Positions 7,793 through 19,602 of a DNA stretch of 64,000 bases are shown in pieces. Position numbers and translations under genes: made by a program. Location of the stretch: the NCBI RefSeq assembly GCF_007625075.1, contig NZ_QMIE01000004.1, positions 62,001 to 126,000 on the forward strand. Direction: 5' to 3'. Under the pieces are notes generated by a model that did not search any database, was not told the origin of the DNA, and was given only the letters and a program-made list of their open reading frames with translations. Origin of the DNA: Oceanidesulfovibrio indonesiensis (GTDB lineage: Bacteria; Desulfobacterota; Desulfovibrionia; Desulfovibrionales; Desulfovibrionaceae). Numbering within the stretch: the first letter of the stretch is position 1; every line of letters begins with the position of its first letter.

Positions 7793-9958
7793 TCACGATG
7801 TCTTGCGGCCTTCTGTCTCTTCTGGGTCTCCGTTCGATTCCCCCCCTTCCTGTCCGCCGGAGCGCTTGCGCAGCAGCCGCAGGAACAGAACGAACACGGA
7901 GATAGCGGCTACGGGCACAGCCACGCTCCACCAGGTGGGCTCACGGAACGCATTGATGATGCTGCCGGAGAACACAGTGAGGGCAATCACTCCGGGCAGC
8001 ATGCCGAGGAACGTGCCCAGGAGGTAATCCCAGAAGCGGATGTGCGATGCTCCGGCCACCATGTTCACTACGCTGAAGGGCGCGATGGGAAGGTTGCGCA
8101 CCAGCGCCACGGTCAGCACGCCGCTGTGTGCGAGCCGTCTGCTCAACTCGTTGATCCGCTTTCCGGCCAGTTTGCGGACGAAGCGGCTGCCAAGCATGAG
8201 TCCCAGGCCATATGTCACAGCTGCGTTCGCAAGACACCCAGCCATGGAGTAAACAGCTGCCAGAAAAGGTGAAAATATGAGTGCAGTGGCGACAATAAGC
8301 ACGGTGATCGGCGCCATGAGCACGCCGCCGATGCTGTATATTCCTATCAGCACGGGCAACGCCCAGACCTTGTCGTGAAGTTCACCGCCCAGTCCGGCCA
8401 GACTTTCGGCCGAAATATCGTCGCCCAGCCCGCTGAACTTCCAGACCACCACGCCGGCAATCACCAGCAGTATCATGGTTGCGGCCTTGAGGATGAGCTT
8501 GCGATGTTCCCTGGATTCGGAACGGCGCTCCTCGGCGAGAAACAGATCGAGCATCCGGCTCAGGGACACGGGCCGTTCCGGGTCCAGGATACGGTCCTCG
8601 CCGTTCAGCTTTTCAAGTGAGGCAGCAAGGGTCTCGTCGTACTCGACCGGCTGGAGGCTGTATCCGTCGCGCCCCAGGGAGCCGGCAACGAGGTTGAACG
8701 ACGGGTGTTCGTTCCAGTATGTCTGGACATCAGGGCTGTCCATGTGCAGGAACTCGCCGAGCAGTGAAGCTCGAAACGAGGCAATGCATTTCCGGATATG
8801 GGCAGCGTTGTCCGCACTGCCAGCCTCGATGGCGATGTTGAGTTCCGTATCCAACCCCATGGAGCGGTTCGCCAGGTTCGCCGACCCCACGGTGACGAAC
8901 TCGTCATCCGCAATCATCAGCTTGGCGTGCACATAGGTCGATTTGCCATTGGGACACGCCGGATAGCACACCAGGAGCCTGCCGTTGACGTCGGCTTCGT
9001 ACAGGTCCTTCAGAGTTTTGGCGCGTAATGCATCCATGGACTTGCGCGCGAGCCAGCTGCCGGATTTTTTCGGAAGCACTATGAGAATCTCAGGGCAGTC
9101 GTCTTCTCGCAGGCGCTCCACAAGGGCCTCGCGCACTGAAGCCGAACTGAAGTACTGGTTCTCGATGTACAGGTGCTTTTTCGCGCGGCGGATGGTCTCC
9201 AGCACCATGGCTTCCACTTCGCGGATTTCTGGAAAGCCCTTGTGCCGAGGCTCGGTTCGCGCCAGGTAGACATCCACGTCCCGGCACAACGGCGGCACGC
9301 TTTCAGGCCAGAGGTCCTCTCCCGGTCCGCGAATTTCCTGGTCCGGTTTTTCGAGTCGCTTACCCGTAGCACGCAACCAGCGCTGCCGGAAATAATCGCC
9401 CAGCACTGCGCCGCCCTCGCCGTCGAACACGGCATGCACGTCGTGATATGGGTCGTAGGGCTCGCCCTGGGGATCGAGGCGTTCCGGATCGTCCGGATAG
9501 TGTTCGGCCCGATCCCAGCGCCTGACAGCCAGGTCCATGCCGCCTGCGAAGCATAGGGTGTCGTCCACAACTACAAACTTCTGGTGATGGGAGGCGCCGA
9601 AGGGATGCTCGCCGTCCGCATGGTAGTGCACTCGCACATGACGCTTCCACCCCAGGGATATGATAGGCGCCGGCTCACGTTCCGCCACGAAGAGGATCGA
9701 GAAGTCCCAGACCAGCAGATAGATGTTGAGCTCCGGACGCTCCGCCGCGACCTGATCCAGAAATTCGCCGAGCCGCAAAGGGTGCTTCGATCCCATGCCC
9801 GTCAGGACTACGCGGCTGTCCACATCCCAGCCGGCGATATAGACCGCGCGCTTTGCCTTGCGGACGGCCTCCACGAACGCAGGAAAATACGCGGCTCCGT
9901 TCTGCAAAAAGGCCAGACGGTCGCTGCGAACCTTTTGCCAGTAGAACGCTCCGTTCAT
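7793..9958 (-). CDS. Phospholipase D-like protein fused to a VTT/SNARE-associated membrane domain
   Basis: A 721-residue fusion. The N-terminal half has two phospholipase D catalytic motifs: HHQKFVVVDD at 124-133 and VHAKLMIADD at 343-352 followed by GSANLANRS, as in cardiolipin synthases and phosphatidyltransferases. A membrane segment around 490-510 (ILKAATMILLVIAGVVVW) leads into a C-terminal VTT domain (TVP38/TMEM64/DedA-related), recognisable from ITVLIVATALIFSPFLAAVYS, GLMLGSRFVRK and LVRNLPIAPFSVVNMVAGAS. Known proteins of this type remodel or transfer phospholipid head groups; VTT proteins are linked to lipid scrambling. Its ATG overlaps the stop of the small lipoprotein gene (ATGA), indicating coupled translation. 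Confidence 0.9.
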   Translation of the reverse strand: MNGAFYWQKVRSDRLAFLQNGAAYFPAFVEAVRKAKRAVYIAGWDVDSRVVLTGMGSKHPLRLGEFLDQVAAERPELNIYLLVWDFSILFVAEREPAPIISLGWKRHVRVHYHADGEHPFGASHHQKFVVVDDTLCFAGGMDLAVRRWDRAEHYPDDPERLDPQGEPYDPYHDVHAVFDGEGGAVLGDYFRQRWLRATGKRLEKPDQEIRGPGEDLWPESVPPLCRDVDVYLARTEPRHKGFPEIREVEAMVLETIRRAKKHLYIENQYFSSASVREALVERLREDDCPEILIVLPKKSGSWLARKSMDALRAKTLKDLYEADVNGRLLVCYPACPNGKSTYVHAKLMIADDEFVTVGSANLANRSMGLDTELNIAIEAGSADNAAHIRKCIASFRASLLGEFLHMDSPDVQTYWNEHPSFNLVAGSLGRDGYSLQPVEYDETLAASLEKLNGEDRILDPERPVSLSRMLDLFLAEERRSESREHRKLILKAATMILLVIAGVVVWKFSGLGDDISAESLAGLGGELHDKVWALPVLIGIYSIGGVLMAPITVLIVATALIFSPFLAAVYSMAGCLANAAVTYGLGLMLGSRFVRKLAGKRINELSRRLAHSGVLTVALVRNLPIAPFSVVNMVAGASHIRFWDYLLGTFLGMLPGVIALTVFSGSIINAFREPTWWSVAVPVAAISVFVLFLRLLRKRSGGQEGGESNGDPEETEGRKTS

Positions 9959-10116
9959 TCCTGTTCGCCTTGATGGTATCCTTTCTTGAAGTCTCGCACG
10001 CTTTCTTTCACGGCGCGTTTGGTTTCACCCGTCGCCTTGCCCATCTGGTAGCAGCCGGTCAGCCCGGAGACGACAAGCGCCGCCACGATACAGAAAACCA
10101 TCATTTTTGCTTTCAT
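9955..10116 (-). CDS. Small putative lipoprotein
   Basis: A 53-residue product beginning MKAKMMVFCIVAALVVSG and continuing LTGCYQMG, a good lipobox with Cys at position 22; the mature part would be only about 32 charged residues (GETKRAVKESVRDFKKGYHQGEQE). The ATG at 10116 has AAGGAAG eight bases upstream, favouring it over a longer in-frame start at 10143. The stop overlaps the PLD-VTT start by four bases. It resembles entericidin-like or osmotically induced small lipoproteins in size and build, but I cannot assign a family. Confidence 0.65.
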   Translation of the reverse strand: MKAKMMVFCIVAALVVSGLTGCYQMGKATGETKRAVKESVRDFKKGYHQGEQE

Positions 10117-10143
10117 TTCATCTTCCTTCGTTCTGGGTAACAT

Positions 10144-10672
10144 TCAGCGGGAGCAGAAACTTCTGGATTTTCGCTTCCCGCCGCAAGGACTGCCATGTTC
10201 GATGGCGCCAAACAGCGAATGCCGCGGGTGAGCTAGGCCAACACCATTCTGCTTCCAGCACGCATACCGCCTTGGGCGGCTCGAATGATTTCGATCCTGC
10301 GCTTTCATGATTATTTCCGACCGGTGGTTGCGCCGCTCAAGTCCGACCCGACAACCCGGAGCATGGCAAACACCCTTGCGACTGGTCCGACAGTTCATTA
10401 CTGTTGCTCGGCCACACAATTTATTGATGCCCGGCTCATTTTGACAACGAATCCCTGTATTCTATACGGAACAGTGGAATCGGAAGCAAGTTCGCCAGGA
10501 AGGACGGCCGCGCTTCAGGCGGAGCCCTGCTGCGAATGCCGCGAGAGCAGGAAATTGAAAATCTCGTGCTGCTTACATGCTTCTGCAATGCTTCGGGCAA
10601 GACAAGTTACAATTCGGTAAACGCCCCGACTCCGCTCTTCCGTATCGCACCTTCAACATATACAGTGCGCCG
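10144..10672. other. Intergenic region between divergent genes, with a repeat fragment
   Basis: About 530 bp separating the small lipoprotein gene (minus) from the penicillin acylase gene (plus). Both genes must be transcribed from here. I see no convincing coding frame or tRNA. A 19-base segment at 10532-10550 matches 62311-62329 with one mismatch (GCGAAYGCCGCGAGAGCAG) and is followed by an imperfect hairpin (AGCAG ... CTGCT), so it looks like a remnant of a dispersed palindromic repeat. Confidence 0.5.
10532..10550 (+). repeat. Copy of a dispersed palindromic repeat core
   Basis: GCGAATGCCGCGAGAGCAG here differs by one base from the segment at 62311-62329, where it forms part of a cloverleaf-like set of hairpins. 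In both places an AT-rich loop and a CTGCT-type return arm follow. Both copies are intergenic. Confidence 0.5.
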
Positions 10673-12967
10673 ATGTCTGCACGAAATCATCGATTCTCCA
10701 CATCTCTGTTCTCGTTCGCTGTTCTCATTCTTTTGGGACTTGCCGGCTGCTCGCTTCTCGCCCCCCTTCCGCCAGCCTCCTCTCTCGAAGAACGCCTCGC
10801 GGCATTCCCTGCGAAGGATCTTCCCCTGGAGCAACCGGCCATAGTCCGCTGGAACAAGCACCAGATTCCGTACATCGAAGCCGCCACGGACGACGACGCG
10901 GCGTTTCTGCTGGGCATGGTCCATGCCCATCTCCGGCTCGCGCAACTCGAAGTGGGCAAGCGCCTTTCCCAGGGCCGGATGTCCGAGCTTGGCGGCCCGT
11001 TCCTGGAAGATCTGGACCGCGCCCTGCGCGCCATCGATTTCGGATATGCATCGCGGGACATGTTCGATGCCATGAACCCGACCGCAAAACGCTGGTTGTC
11101 CAAATTCGTAGACGGTATCAACCATTACAAGAAGCAGTTGAGCCCGAAGGACTACCCGCACGAATTGGGCGTGCTCGCCGTGAAGGACGAACCATGGACA
11201 CCCCTCGACGTGCTCACCATGGGACGCCTGGCCTCCATAGACGTGAACTGGATATCCTACTACACCCTGCTTTCCATCGACGACCCTGAGCAGCGCGAAG
11301 ACGTGCGGCAATATCTGGTGGATGTGGGCCTGGCCGGAGCGGTGAGCTTTGCCGGCGAAGGCGGCATTGAGGCGACCGAACTCCTGCTGTCCAGCGCCAA
11401 GCCGGGCTCCAACTCCGTGGCCGTATCCGGCAACCGCACCGAAACCGGGGCCGCTCTCATGGCAAACGACCCCCACCTGGGCATGCTGCTTCCGAACTTC
11501 TGGCTCATTGCCGGTGTCGAATGCCCCTCCATGCATGCCGTGGGATTCATGCCCCCGGGGGTGCCCGTCTTCGCTATCGGCCGCAACGAGAACATATCCT
11601 GGGGAGGCACCAATCTGCGCGCCCTGTCCAGCGATCTTGTGGATGTCTCCTCCCTGCCGGACACCGCCTTTACTGTGGAACGGAGCGAGCTGAGCACTCG
11701 ATTCTGGGCGGACCAGGATTTCAACCTGCGCCGTTCGCCCTATGGCCCGGTGATTACTGACGTCGACGTAATCCCCTCTGCCGGAGGGCGTGAGCTGGCC
11801 CTGCGATGGATAGGCCACCGGCCGAGCGACGAAGTGGGTGCCATGTTCGCCGCCAATCGCGCGACCAACTGGGAGGAATTCAGGAACGCATTCGAGAGCT
11901 TCGCCGTGCCGGCGCAGAATATGCTGTATGCTGACGTGGAAGGAAACATCGGCATGGTGCTCGCCGCTCATCTCCCCATGCGCCCCGATTGGCACGCCTC
12001 CCAGTTCATCCTCTCGCCGGAGCAGGCCGACGAGGCCTGGAACACGATTCTGAACACACTGGAGCTACCCGCCTCCTACAATCCCCATGAAGGCTACCTG
12101 GCTTCCGCCAACAACCGCCCCACGCAAACCTTGTTCCAGATCGGCTACTTCTTCCCGCCGGACTTACGCATCCGTCGTCTCCTTGAGCTTCTGGAAGCAA
12201 GGGACATCCACACGGTGGAAAGCTTGGCTGCGCTGCAGCGGGACGTATACTCCACCGAATCATACGATCTGGCGCAACGTCTGATGGGGATGATGAATGA
12301 AGGCGATTTCGCCGAAACCCCGCGCTCCATGGTTCTCTGGAACACGATTCGGTCATGGGATGGGACCTACGAGGAGGACTCGCTCGGTGCGTTCGCCTTC
12401 GAATCTTTCCTCGTGGAGTTCGCGCCGCGTGTTTCCGAATTGGCCGACAAGATACTGGTGTTCGAGGAACTTCGGGGCTCGGCCCATCTCCGGGGATTTC
12501 TGCTGCGTCTCATGGCCCGGATGGATGAGGACGCGGTGCGCGACACCGTTGCCGAATCCCTGGCCAGAGCAGCGGAAAAGGGACGGGACGGCACTGTCTG
12601 GGGTGACGTCCATCGGCTTGAAATACGACACATGCTGGCCAGCGTGCCGGTTATCGGTTCGCGTTACGTGTTCGGCGACTATCCTGTGGCTGGCTCCCAG
12701 GAAACCGTCATGAAAACTGCCCACTCGCTTTCCGACGAACGCCACCGCACTACTTACGGAGCTCAGGCACGGCACATTTCGGATCTCGCGGACCCGGACG
12801 CAAACTTCTTCGTTCTTCTGGGGGGAGAAGACGGTTGGCTGAACAGTGAAAACTTCATGGATCAACTGCCGCTCTGGCGCAACGGCGAGTACATCCGCAT
12901 GCCGCTCACCGAGGCAGGCCGAAATACCGAGTTCACACGCGCCCTGGCACTGCGGCCTGCCAAATAA
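10673..12967 (+). CDS. Penicillin acylase family lipoprotein (Ntn-hydrolase)
   Basis: A 764-residue exported amidohydrolase. The N-terminus is a lipoprotein signal (SLFSFAVLILLGLAGC), so the protein is probably anchored in the periplasm. The proenzyme is expected to cut itself before the nucleophile Ser246 in KPGSNSVAVSG, followed by the conserved ANDPHLGM that opens the beta chain; RWNKHQIPYIEA in the alpha chain and VEGNIGMVLAAHLPMR also fit. Known members cleave penicillins, cephalosporins or acyl-homoserine lactones. A lactone or N-acyl amino-acid substrate seems more likely here than an antibiotic, but the sequence does not decide. The ATG at 10673 is chosen because the lipoprotein signal starts there. 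Confidence 0.9.
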   Translation: MSARNHRFSTSLFSFAVLILLGLAGCSLLAPLPPASSLEERLAAFPAKDLPLEQPAIVRWNKHQIPYIEAATDDDAAFLLGMVHAHLRLAQLEVGKRLSQGRMSELGGPFLEDLDRALRAIDFGYASRDMFDAMNPTAKRWLSKFVDGINHYKKQLSPKDYPHELGVLAVKDEPWTPLDVLTMGRLASIDVNWISYYTLLSIDDPEQREDVRQYLVDVGLAGAVSFAGEGGIEATELLLSSAKPGSNSVAVSGNRTETGAALMANDPHLGMLLPNFWLIAGVECPSMHAVGFMPPGVPVFAIGRNENISWGGTNLRALSSDLVDVSSLPDTAFTVERSELSTRFWADQDFNLRRSPYGPVITDVDVIPSAGGRELALRWIGHRPSDEVGAMFAANRATNWEEFRNAFESFAVPAQNMLYADVEGNIGMVLAAHLPMRPDWHASQFILSPEQADEAWNTILNTLELPASYNPHEGYLASANNRPTQTLFQIGYFFPPDLRIRRLLELLEARDIHTVESLAALQRDVYSTESYDLAQRLMGMMNEGDFAETPRSMVLWNTIRSWDGTYEEDSLGAFAFESFLVEFAPRVSELADKILVFEELRGSAHLRGFLLRLMARMDEDAVRDTVAESLARAAEKGRDGTVWGDVHRLEIRHMLASVPVIGSRYVFGDYPVAGSQETVMKTAHSLSDERHRTTYGAQARHISDLADPDANFFVLLGGEDGWLNSENFMDQLPLWRNGEYIRMPLTEAGRNTEFTRALALRPAK

Positions 12968-13133
12968 ACGTCCTTCAAAAGACGAGTTGATCTGTGATAC
13001 CGTTTGAAGTGATCAACCCATGATTCAGGCAGGGAGCGTTGTTCCAGGACCTTCGCGGAATCCGAAAAACCGTGGGCCCTGCCGGAGGATGCGGGAGAAC
13101 AGCGCCCCACCAGCCGCTCCTGAATATTGTTGA

Positions 13134-14111
13134 TCACCAGCCGCGAGCGCTGGAAATAATTTCCACGTTGCGCAGCCCGTCCTCGCCGGTCACGCGGAGT
13201 TCTTCCTCGCCGCGCAAGGCAGCGCAGAAGTGGTCCACCTGCGCCTCGTAGAGGTTGATCTCCTCCACCTCGTTTTTCTCCACCCCGGGCCAGCCGGATT
13301 CCATCAGCATCATGGAGCCTCCCTGGCCGAACATCACATCCTTTGCCACGGCAAAGCCTTCGGTGCCGTACACTTCGAGCAAAAACCCCGGTCCGGGAGC
13401 GCCTGTGGAGCACTCCATGAGCCCCAGGCCGCCGGAGTCGAAACGCGCCATGACTACCGCGTGGTCGTCAGCTTCCACATGGAAACGCTTTGTGGCCAGC
13501 TCGCCGCGGACTGTCTCCGCCTCGCCCAGGAACCAACGCAGCAGGTCGATGAGGTGGGTGCCGATATCATTGATGGCCCAGCCTCCCGAGGTCGCTTTCT
13601 TGGCCCTCCATGTGGGGGGCGGCGCCGGATAGGCATGGAACATCCGCGCCCGCGCTTCCACCGGCGGCCCGAAATGACGCGCGGCGAAACGCTCCTGCAA
13701 TCGGCGCAGTTCCGGATGGTGGCGCATGTGGTAGCCCACGGAGAGGAGCACGCCATTGTCCTCGGCCGCGTCCACCATCTCCTCGCAGTCCTCGGGCGTA
13801 ACGGCCATGGGCTTTTCACAGAGCACATGCTTGCCCTCGGACAGCATAGCCAGGGCATGTTCCTTGTGCATGTGGTTGGGACTGGCGATCCATACAGCCT
13901 CGATTTCCGGATCCTCCGCCATGTCGTCCACAGACTGATGGACCTTGACCGCGCCGAGCCGTGCCGCAAAGTCTCTGGCGCGGGAAATGTCGCTGCCGAC
14001 GCAGCCGTACAACTCGCCGCGCCGTGAACCGACGATCGCCGGGCCGAAGGTATGGCGAGCGAAACCGGAGGTTCCCACGATGCCCCATCGTACTTTTGCG
14101 TCTCCAGCCAT
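13134..14111 (-). CDS. Gfo/Idh/MocA family oxidoreductase
   Basis: A 325-residue NAD(P)-dependent oxidoreductase. The N-terminal Rossmann fold begins VRWGIVGTSGFARHTFGPA; the middle has ASPNHMHKEHALAMLSEGKHVLCEKPMAVT, in which the EKP lysine is the usual catalytic residue; GGWAINDIGTHLIDLLRWFLG matches the conserved G.(D)..H.iD motif of the C-terminal domain. Substrates of this family are sugars, inositols or related polyols; none is indicated. ATG at 14111 has AGGAGA nine bases upstream. It stands alone, with 343 bp before the sensor kinase that ends at 14456. Confidence 0.9.
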   Translation of the reverse strand: MAGDAKVRWGIVGTSGFARHTFGPAIVGSRRGELYGCVGSDISRARDFAARLGAVKVHQSVDDMAEDPEIEAVWIASPNHMHKEHALAMLSEGKHVLCEKPMAVTPEDCEEMVDAAEDNGVLLSVGYHMRHHPELRRLQERFAARHFGPPVEARARMFHAYPAPPPTWRAKKATSGGWAINDIGTHLIDLLRWFLGEAETVRGELATKRFHVEADDHAVVMARFDSGGLGLMECSTGAPGPGFLLEVYGTEGFAVAKDVMFGQGGSMMLMESGWPGVEKNEVEEINLYEAQVDHFCAALRGEEELRVTGEDGLRNVEIISSARGW

Positions 14112-14455
14112 TTCGTGTCTCCTGGTTTTTCCTCGGTACAACAAGAATACGTCGCGCCTGGACGAAACCACCGCATGGAGTTGTATCACATCCTCCACCC
14201 GGGTGCACGAAGAATGGATTAGTCATGCGCAGAAACGAATCCGGCTTATGACTTGAAACAAGCAATCCCTGTATTTTTGAATCTTTCCCACACAAACAGA
14301 CAACTGCGGGATGCTGCGGCGCGCAAAAAATGAATGGCTGTATGCTCCCAGTAATATCTATCGACAAGACAGGTCTCCCCGCAAATGCGAGCAGCCTGAC
14401 TTCCGAAAAAGAAACCGGCAGGGCAACGCAGCAATCGACGTTTATTGATATCCTG
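14112..14455. other. Intergenic region, no gene seen
   Basis: About 340 bp between the end of the haem-motif sensor kinase and the start of the Gfo/Idh/MocA gene, both on the minus strand. It should carry the promoter of the latter. I find no convincing open frame, no tRNA and no terminator with a clear U-tract. Confidence 0.5.
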
Positions 14456-16738
<2,283 letters not shown>

Positions 16739-16822
16739 GGCTTCCCTCCGGGGACTGGCAATAGAGGACCAAACGAACGACACCGCGACAAACTCCGCGG
16801 AGCCGTATGGCGATGCAGGTGA

Positions 16823-17275
16823 TCAGGAGGAGGAAGAGCTCTGCTCCAGATTCTGGGCCGGGCATAATCGCGCGTCCTTGATAAGGTCGGCCAGGGTGTA
16901 GGAGTCCAGCATTTTGTACATTGCCTGGTGGGCGTCGTCCCAGATGGAACGGCGCAGACATACGGCGGCGCGATTGCATTGTTCGATGTCGCCGCAGCAA
17001 TCCAGCACGCGGTCTTCCTCGCCTTCCAGAATCCGCGCCACGGCGCCTATGGTGATTTCATCGGGCCGCCTGGTGAGGATATTGCCGCCGTTGGGACCGC
17101 GCTTGCCCTTGAGGTAGCCGGCCTCGTTCAGAGTCTTGATCATTTTCTCAAGATACTTCAGCGAAATGCCCTCGCGCTGGGCTGTATCCTTGCTCGGCAC
17201 GGGTCCGTGTTCCGAGTGCAGGGCAATATCCAGCAACAAACGCGTACCATATCTGCTTCGGGTGGTGAGCTTCAT
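16823..17275 (-). CDS. rrf2: Rrf2 family transcriptional regulator
   Basis: A 150-residue winged-helix regulator beginning MKLTTRSRYGTRLLLDIALH, the standard Rrf2/IscR start, with recognition-helix region QREGISLKYLEKMIKTLNEAGYLKGKRGPNGG. The C-terminal half has Cys93, Cys94, Cys100 and Cys106 (LDCCGDIEQC...AVC), enough to hold an iron-sulfur cluster as in IscR and NsrR, though spacing differs from IscR. In D. vulgaris rrf2 follows the hmc genes and hmc expression depends on the rrf locus; here it lies about 3.4 kb beyond hmcF on the same strand. A perfect inverted repeat at 17323-17340, 48 bp upstream, is likely its own operator and resembles sites before hmcA. Confidence 0.92.
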   Translation of the reverse strand: MKLTTRSRYGTRLLLDIALHSEHGPVPSKDTAQREGISLKYLEKMIKTLNEAGYLKGKRGPNGGNILTRRPDEITIGAVARILEGEEDRVLDCCGDIEQCNRAAVCLRRSIWDDAHQAMYKMLDSYTLADLIKDARLCPAQNLEQSSSSS

Positions 17276-17322
17276 TTATTTTGCGCCTTCGTGCATTGGT
17301 TGTGCACGGCATGCGGACTCGC

Positions 17323-17340
17323 ATACCCAGTTCCGGGTAT
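17323..17340. promoter_or_regulatory. Candidate Rrf2 operator upstream of rrf2
   Basis: ATACCCAGTTCCGGGTAT is a perfect 6+6 inverted repeat with a 6-base spacer, 48 bp before the rrf2 ATG. The same half-sites (TACCC...GGGTA) recur at 28165-28181 in the hmcA upstream region. Binding by Rrf2 is inferred from position and the shared sequence. Confidence 0.55.
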
Positions 17341-17414
17341 TGTGTATTCCGGATGGAACATCAATGCAAGGATGCGGCATGATTGGCTTATGTGAAACCA
17401 ATTCGGTATGAAAT

Positions 17415-19376
17415 CTATTCTTGTCCACATTCCTCCTGCAGGTGATGCGCCTGCCTGACGTGATCCGGAAGCTGTCTGGGCATAGTGATGACGAATTTGG
17501 AGCCTTTGTCGAGCTCGGATTCCACGCTGATGGCCCCACCGTGTTGTTCGATGGTCTGATTGGAGATGAACAGGCCCAACCCCGTGCCCTTCTTGCCTTT
17601 GGACGAAAAGAAGAGTGTGAATATCTTGTCCCGGGTTTCGCGGTCCATGCCCATGCCATTGTCTTCTATGGTGATTTCGATTTCATCACCGTTGCCGGCA
17701 GCCCGGAAGCTGATGACCGGTGGGCCGTTGCGACGGGACTCGCATGCATCCACGGCGTTTTCCAGGAAATTTACCAGCGCCGCGGAAAAAGCGCTGCTGT
17801 CAACCTCCATTGCGCCGAGGCCGGACGGGATGTCGCATTCGTAGGCGATGCCGGCTGATTCAGCCTTGTCCTTGATGAGCGCGGCCACGCCGTTCAGGAA
17901 CTCGGCGGCGTCGACTTCCTCGGAGTCCAGGGCGCGGGACTTGGCGTAGTACAGGATGTCCAGGATCATCTTCTTTATCCTGTTGATCATGTGCTTGAGC
18001 GTATCCATGGCCTGTTCGATGCGATCCTGGTCTTTCCTGCGCAGACCGGACTCCAGCCGGTACACGCCGCCGTCCAAGGCGGTGAGCATGCCCTTGACGC
18101 CATGGGACATGGAGCCGAGCATGATGCCCAGGGAGGTGAGGTGGTCCTGCAGCCGCCTGATTTCCGTGATGTCCGTTGACATCTCCATGACCTGGGTAAT
18201 CTCGCCGAAAGCGTTGCGTATGGGCGCGGACCAGACAAGGATGTTCTTCTGCTCGCCCTTGGCCGTGGTGACAACGGTTTCCATCTGGTGGCTCTCACCG
18301 TCCTCCAGGGTCTTGTTCACCAGGCATTCATGGCATGGCGCCCCGCGGTGCTTGTAGACTTCGTAGCAGTAGCGGCCCGCGGCGTCCGGAAAGTCCTCGT
18401 CGAAGCGGCGGTTGACCTCGGCTATGGTGAGGTCCGGATTCTGCACGGAGATGTAGCACGGCGCTTCGTCGAAAAGACGCTGGAATTTGAGTTGGGTGGC
18501 GAGCAACTCTTCCTTGAGGCGGGAAAGCTCGGTCATGTCCACGGAAATTTCAAGCACCAGATCCAGATTGCCCTCGGTGTTGTGGATTGGCGCGGTGTAG
18601 ACGGTCACAGGAATGCGCTCTCCGGTTTCGCTGACCACAACCTCCTTGCTGTGCTGGCCCTTGCCGGTGGCGAATGTCTTGCGCACCGGGCAGTCCACGC
18701 ACTCTGCGCCGCGGCCTTCGAAGATGGAGTAGCTCTTCTGGCCGATGAACTCCCCGAGCCGTTGCTTGAACAGCGCGTTGGCGGCGACAATCTCCTGGTT
18801 CCTGTTGTGGACAGAGACGAGGCACGGCAATTCATTGAACAGGCCGGACTCTTTCTCCACCTGATTGGCCACATTGCTCAGGGCGGTGCTCAGCCCTTCC
18901 ACCACGCGGCAGGCCGCGGTTTCACGTTCGAGATCGATGATGCGCTGAGTTTTTTCCTCCACCAGATGTTCCAGGTTCTCGGTGTACTCGCGCAGCTGGC
19001 GCTTCATCCCGATGCGCTCGCAGAGGCGCTCCAGGGAGATTTCCAGAACATCGTTGTTGATGGGCTTGGTGATGAAGTCCGCGGCGTCGTTCTTGAGCGC
19101 CTCGATGGCCAGTTCGAGGTCGCCGTGGCCCGAGATGATGACCACCTCGGTATCCGGGGAGATTTCCTTGAGTCGCCGCAGAAGCTCGATGCCGTCCATG
19201 ACAGGCATCTTGATGTCTGTAAGGACGATAGGGGGCTTGAATTGCTCGAAAAGTTCGAGTGCTTCCTGTCCGTTGGCTGCGGTTTCCACCTCGTATCCCA
19301 TGTCCTGGAGCGACAATCCCAGAAACCGTCGGATACCCTCTTCGTCGTCAACGAGCATCAGCTTCCTGACGTCCAT
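17415..19376 (-). CDS. Hybrid protein: receiver, two Cys-motif PAS domains, histidine kinase
   Basis: A 653-residue cytoplasmic protein with no membrane segment. It opens with a CheY-like receiver (acid pair Asp10/Asp11, phosphorylation site Asp54 in VLTDIKMP, Lys in FITKPIN), then a coiled linker (REYTENLEHLVEEKTQRIIDLE). Two PAS domains follow, each with a cysteine motif (CVDCPVRKTF and CHECLVNKTL), then a non-standard dimerisation box (GSMSHGVKGMLTALDGG) and HATPase (LVNFLENAVDA, DNGMGMD, GKKGTGLGLFISNQTI). A receiver ahead of a kinase suggests phosphorelay input from another kinase, perhaps the membrane haem-motif kinase next to it. AGGGGAAGC before ATG 19376 supports that start over 19397. 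Confidence 0.9.
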   Translation of the reverse strand: MDVRKLMLVDDEEGIRRFLGLSLQDMGYEVETAANGQEALELFEQFKPPIVLTDIKMPVMDGIELLRRLKEISPDTEVVIISGHGDLELAIEALKNDAADFITKPINNDVLEISLERLCERIGMKRQLREYTENLEHLVEEKTQRIIDLERETAACRVVEGLSTALSNVANQVEKESGLFNELPCLVSVHNRNQEIVAANALFKQRLGEFIGQKSYSIFEGRGAECVDCPVRKTFATGKGQHSKEVVVSETGERIPVTVYTAPIHNTEGNLDLVLEISVDMTELSRLKEELLATQLKFQRLFDEAPCYISVQNPDLTIAEVNRRFDEDFPDAAGRYCYEVYKHRGAPCHECLVNKTLEDGESHQMETVVTTAKGEQKNILVWSAPIRNAFGEITQVMEMSTDITEIRRLQDHLTSLGIMLGSMSHGVKGMLTALDGGVYRLESGLRRKDQDRIEQAMDTLKHMINRIKKMILDILYYAKSRALDSEEVDAAEFLNGVAALIKDKAESAGIAYECDIPSGLGAMEVDSSAFSAALVNFLENAVDACESRRNGPPVISFRAAGNGDEIEITIEDNGMGMDRETRDKIFTLFFSSKGKKGTGLGLFISNQTIEQHGGAISVESELDKGSKFVITMPRQLPDHVRQAHHLQEECGQE

Positions 19377-19602
19377 GCTTCCCCTCGGTCTGTGCAATAT
19401 ATCGTCAAACCCCGTGCCGGGATTATTCTTCGAAAGGGCCAGACTACTACTTATGCGTTACATGCTGTGTGTGCGACTCACGAAACGTCCTTGATTTCCA
19501 GTAATGATGAAGGCCAGACGTGCGTTTACGAGGTACAAGCTCTACACGCATGCCTTGCAGGGTCAGGCATTTGTTTTGCCCTGAAGCCGCCAGCATTCGG
19601 GT

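Noticed and set aside
10607-11995. 462-codon open frame opposite the penicillin acylase
   Set aside because: Antisense shadow; the plus strand has the Ntn-hydrolase motifs.
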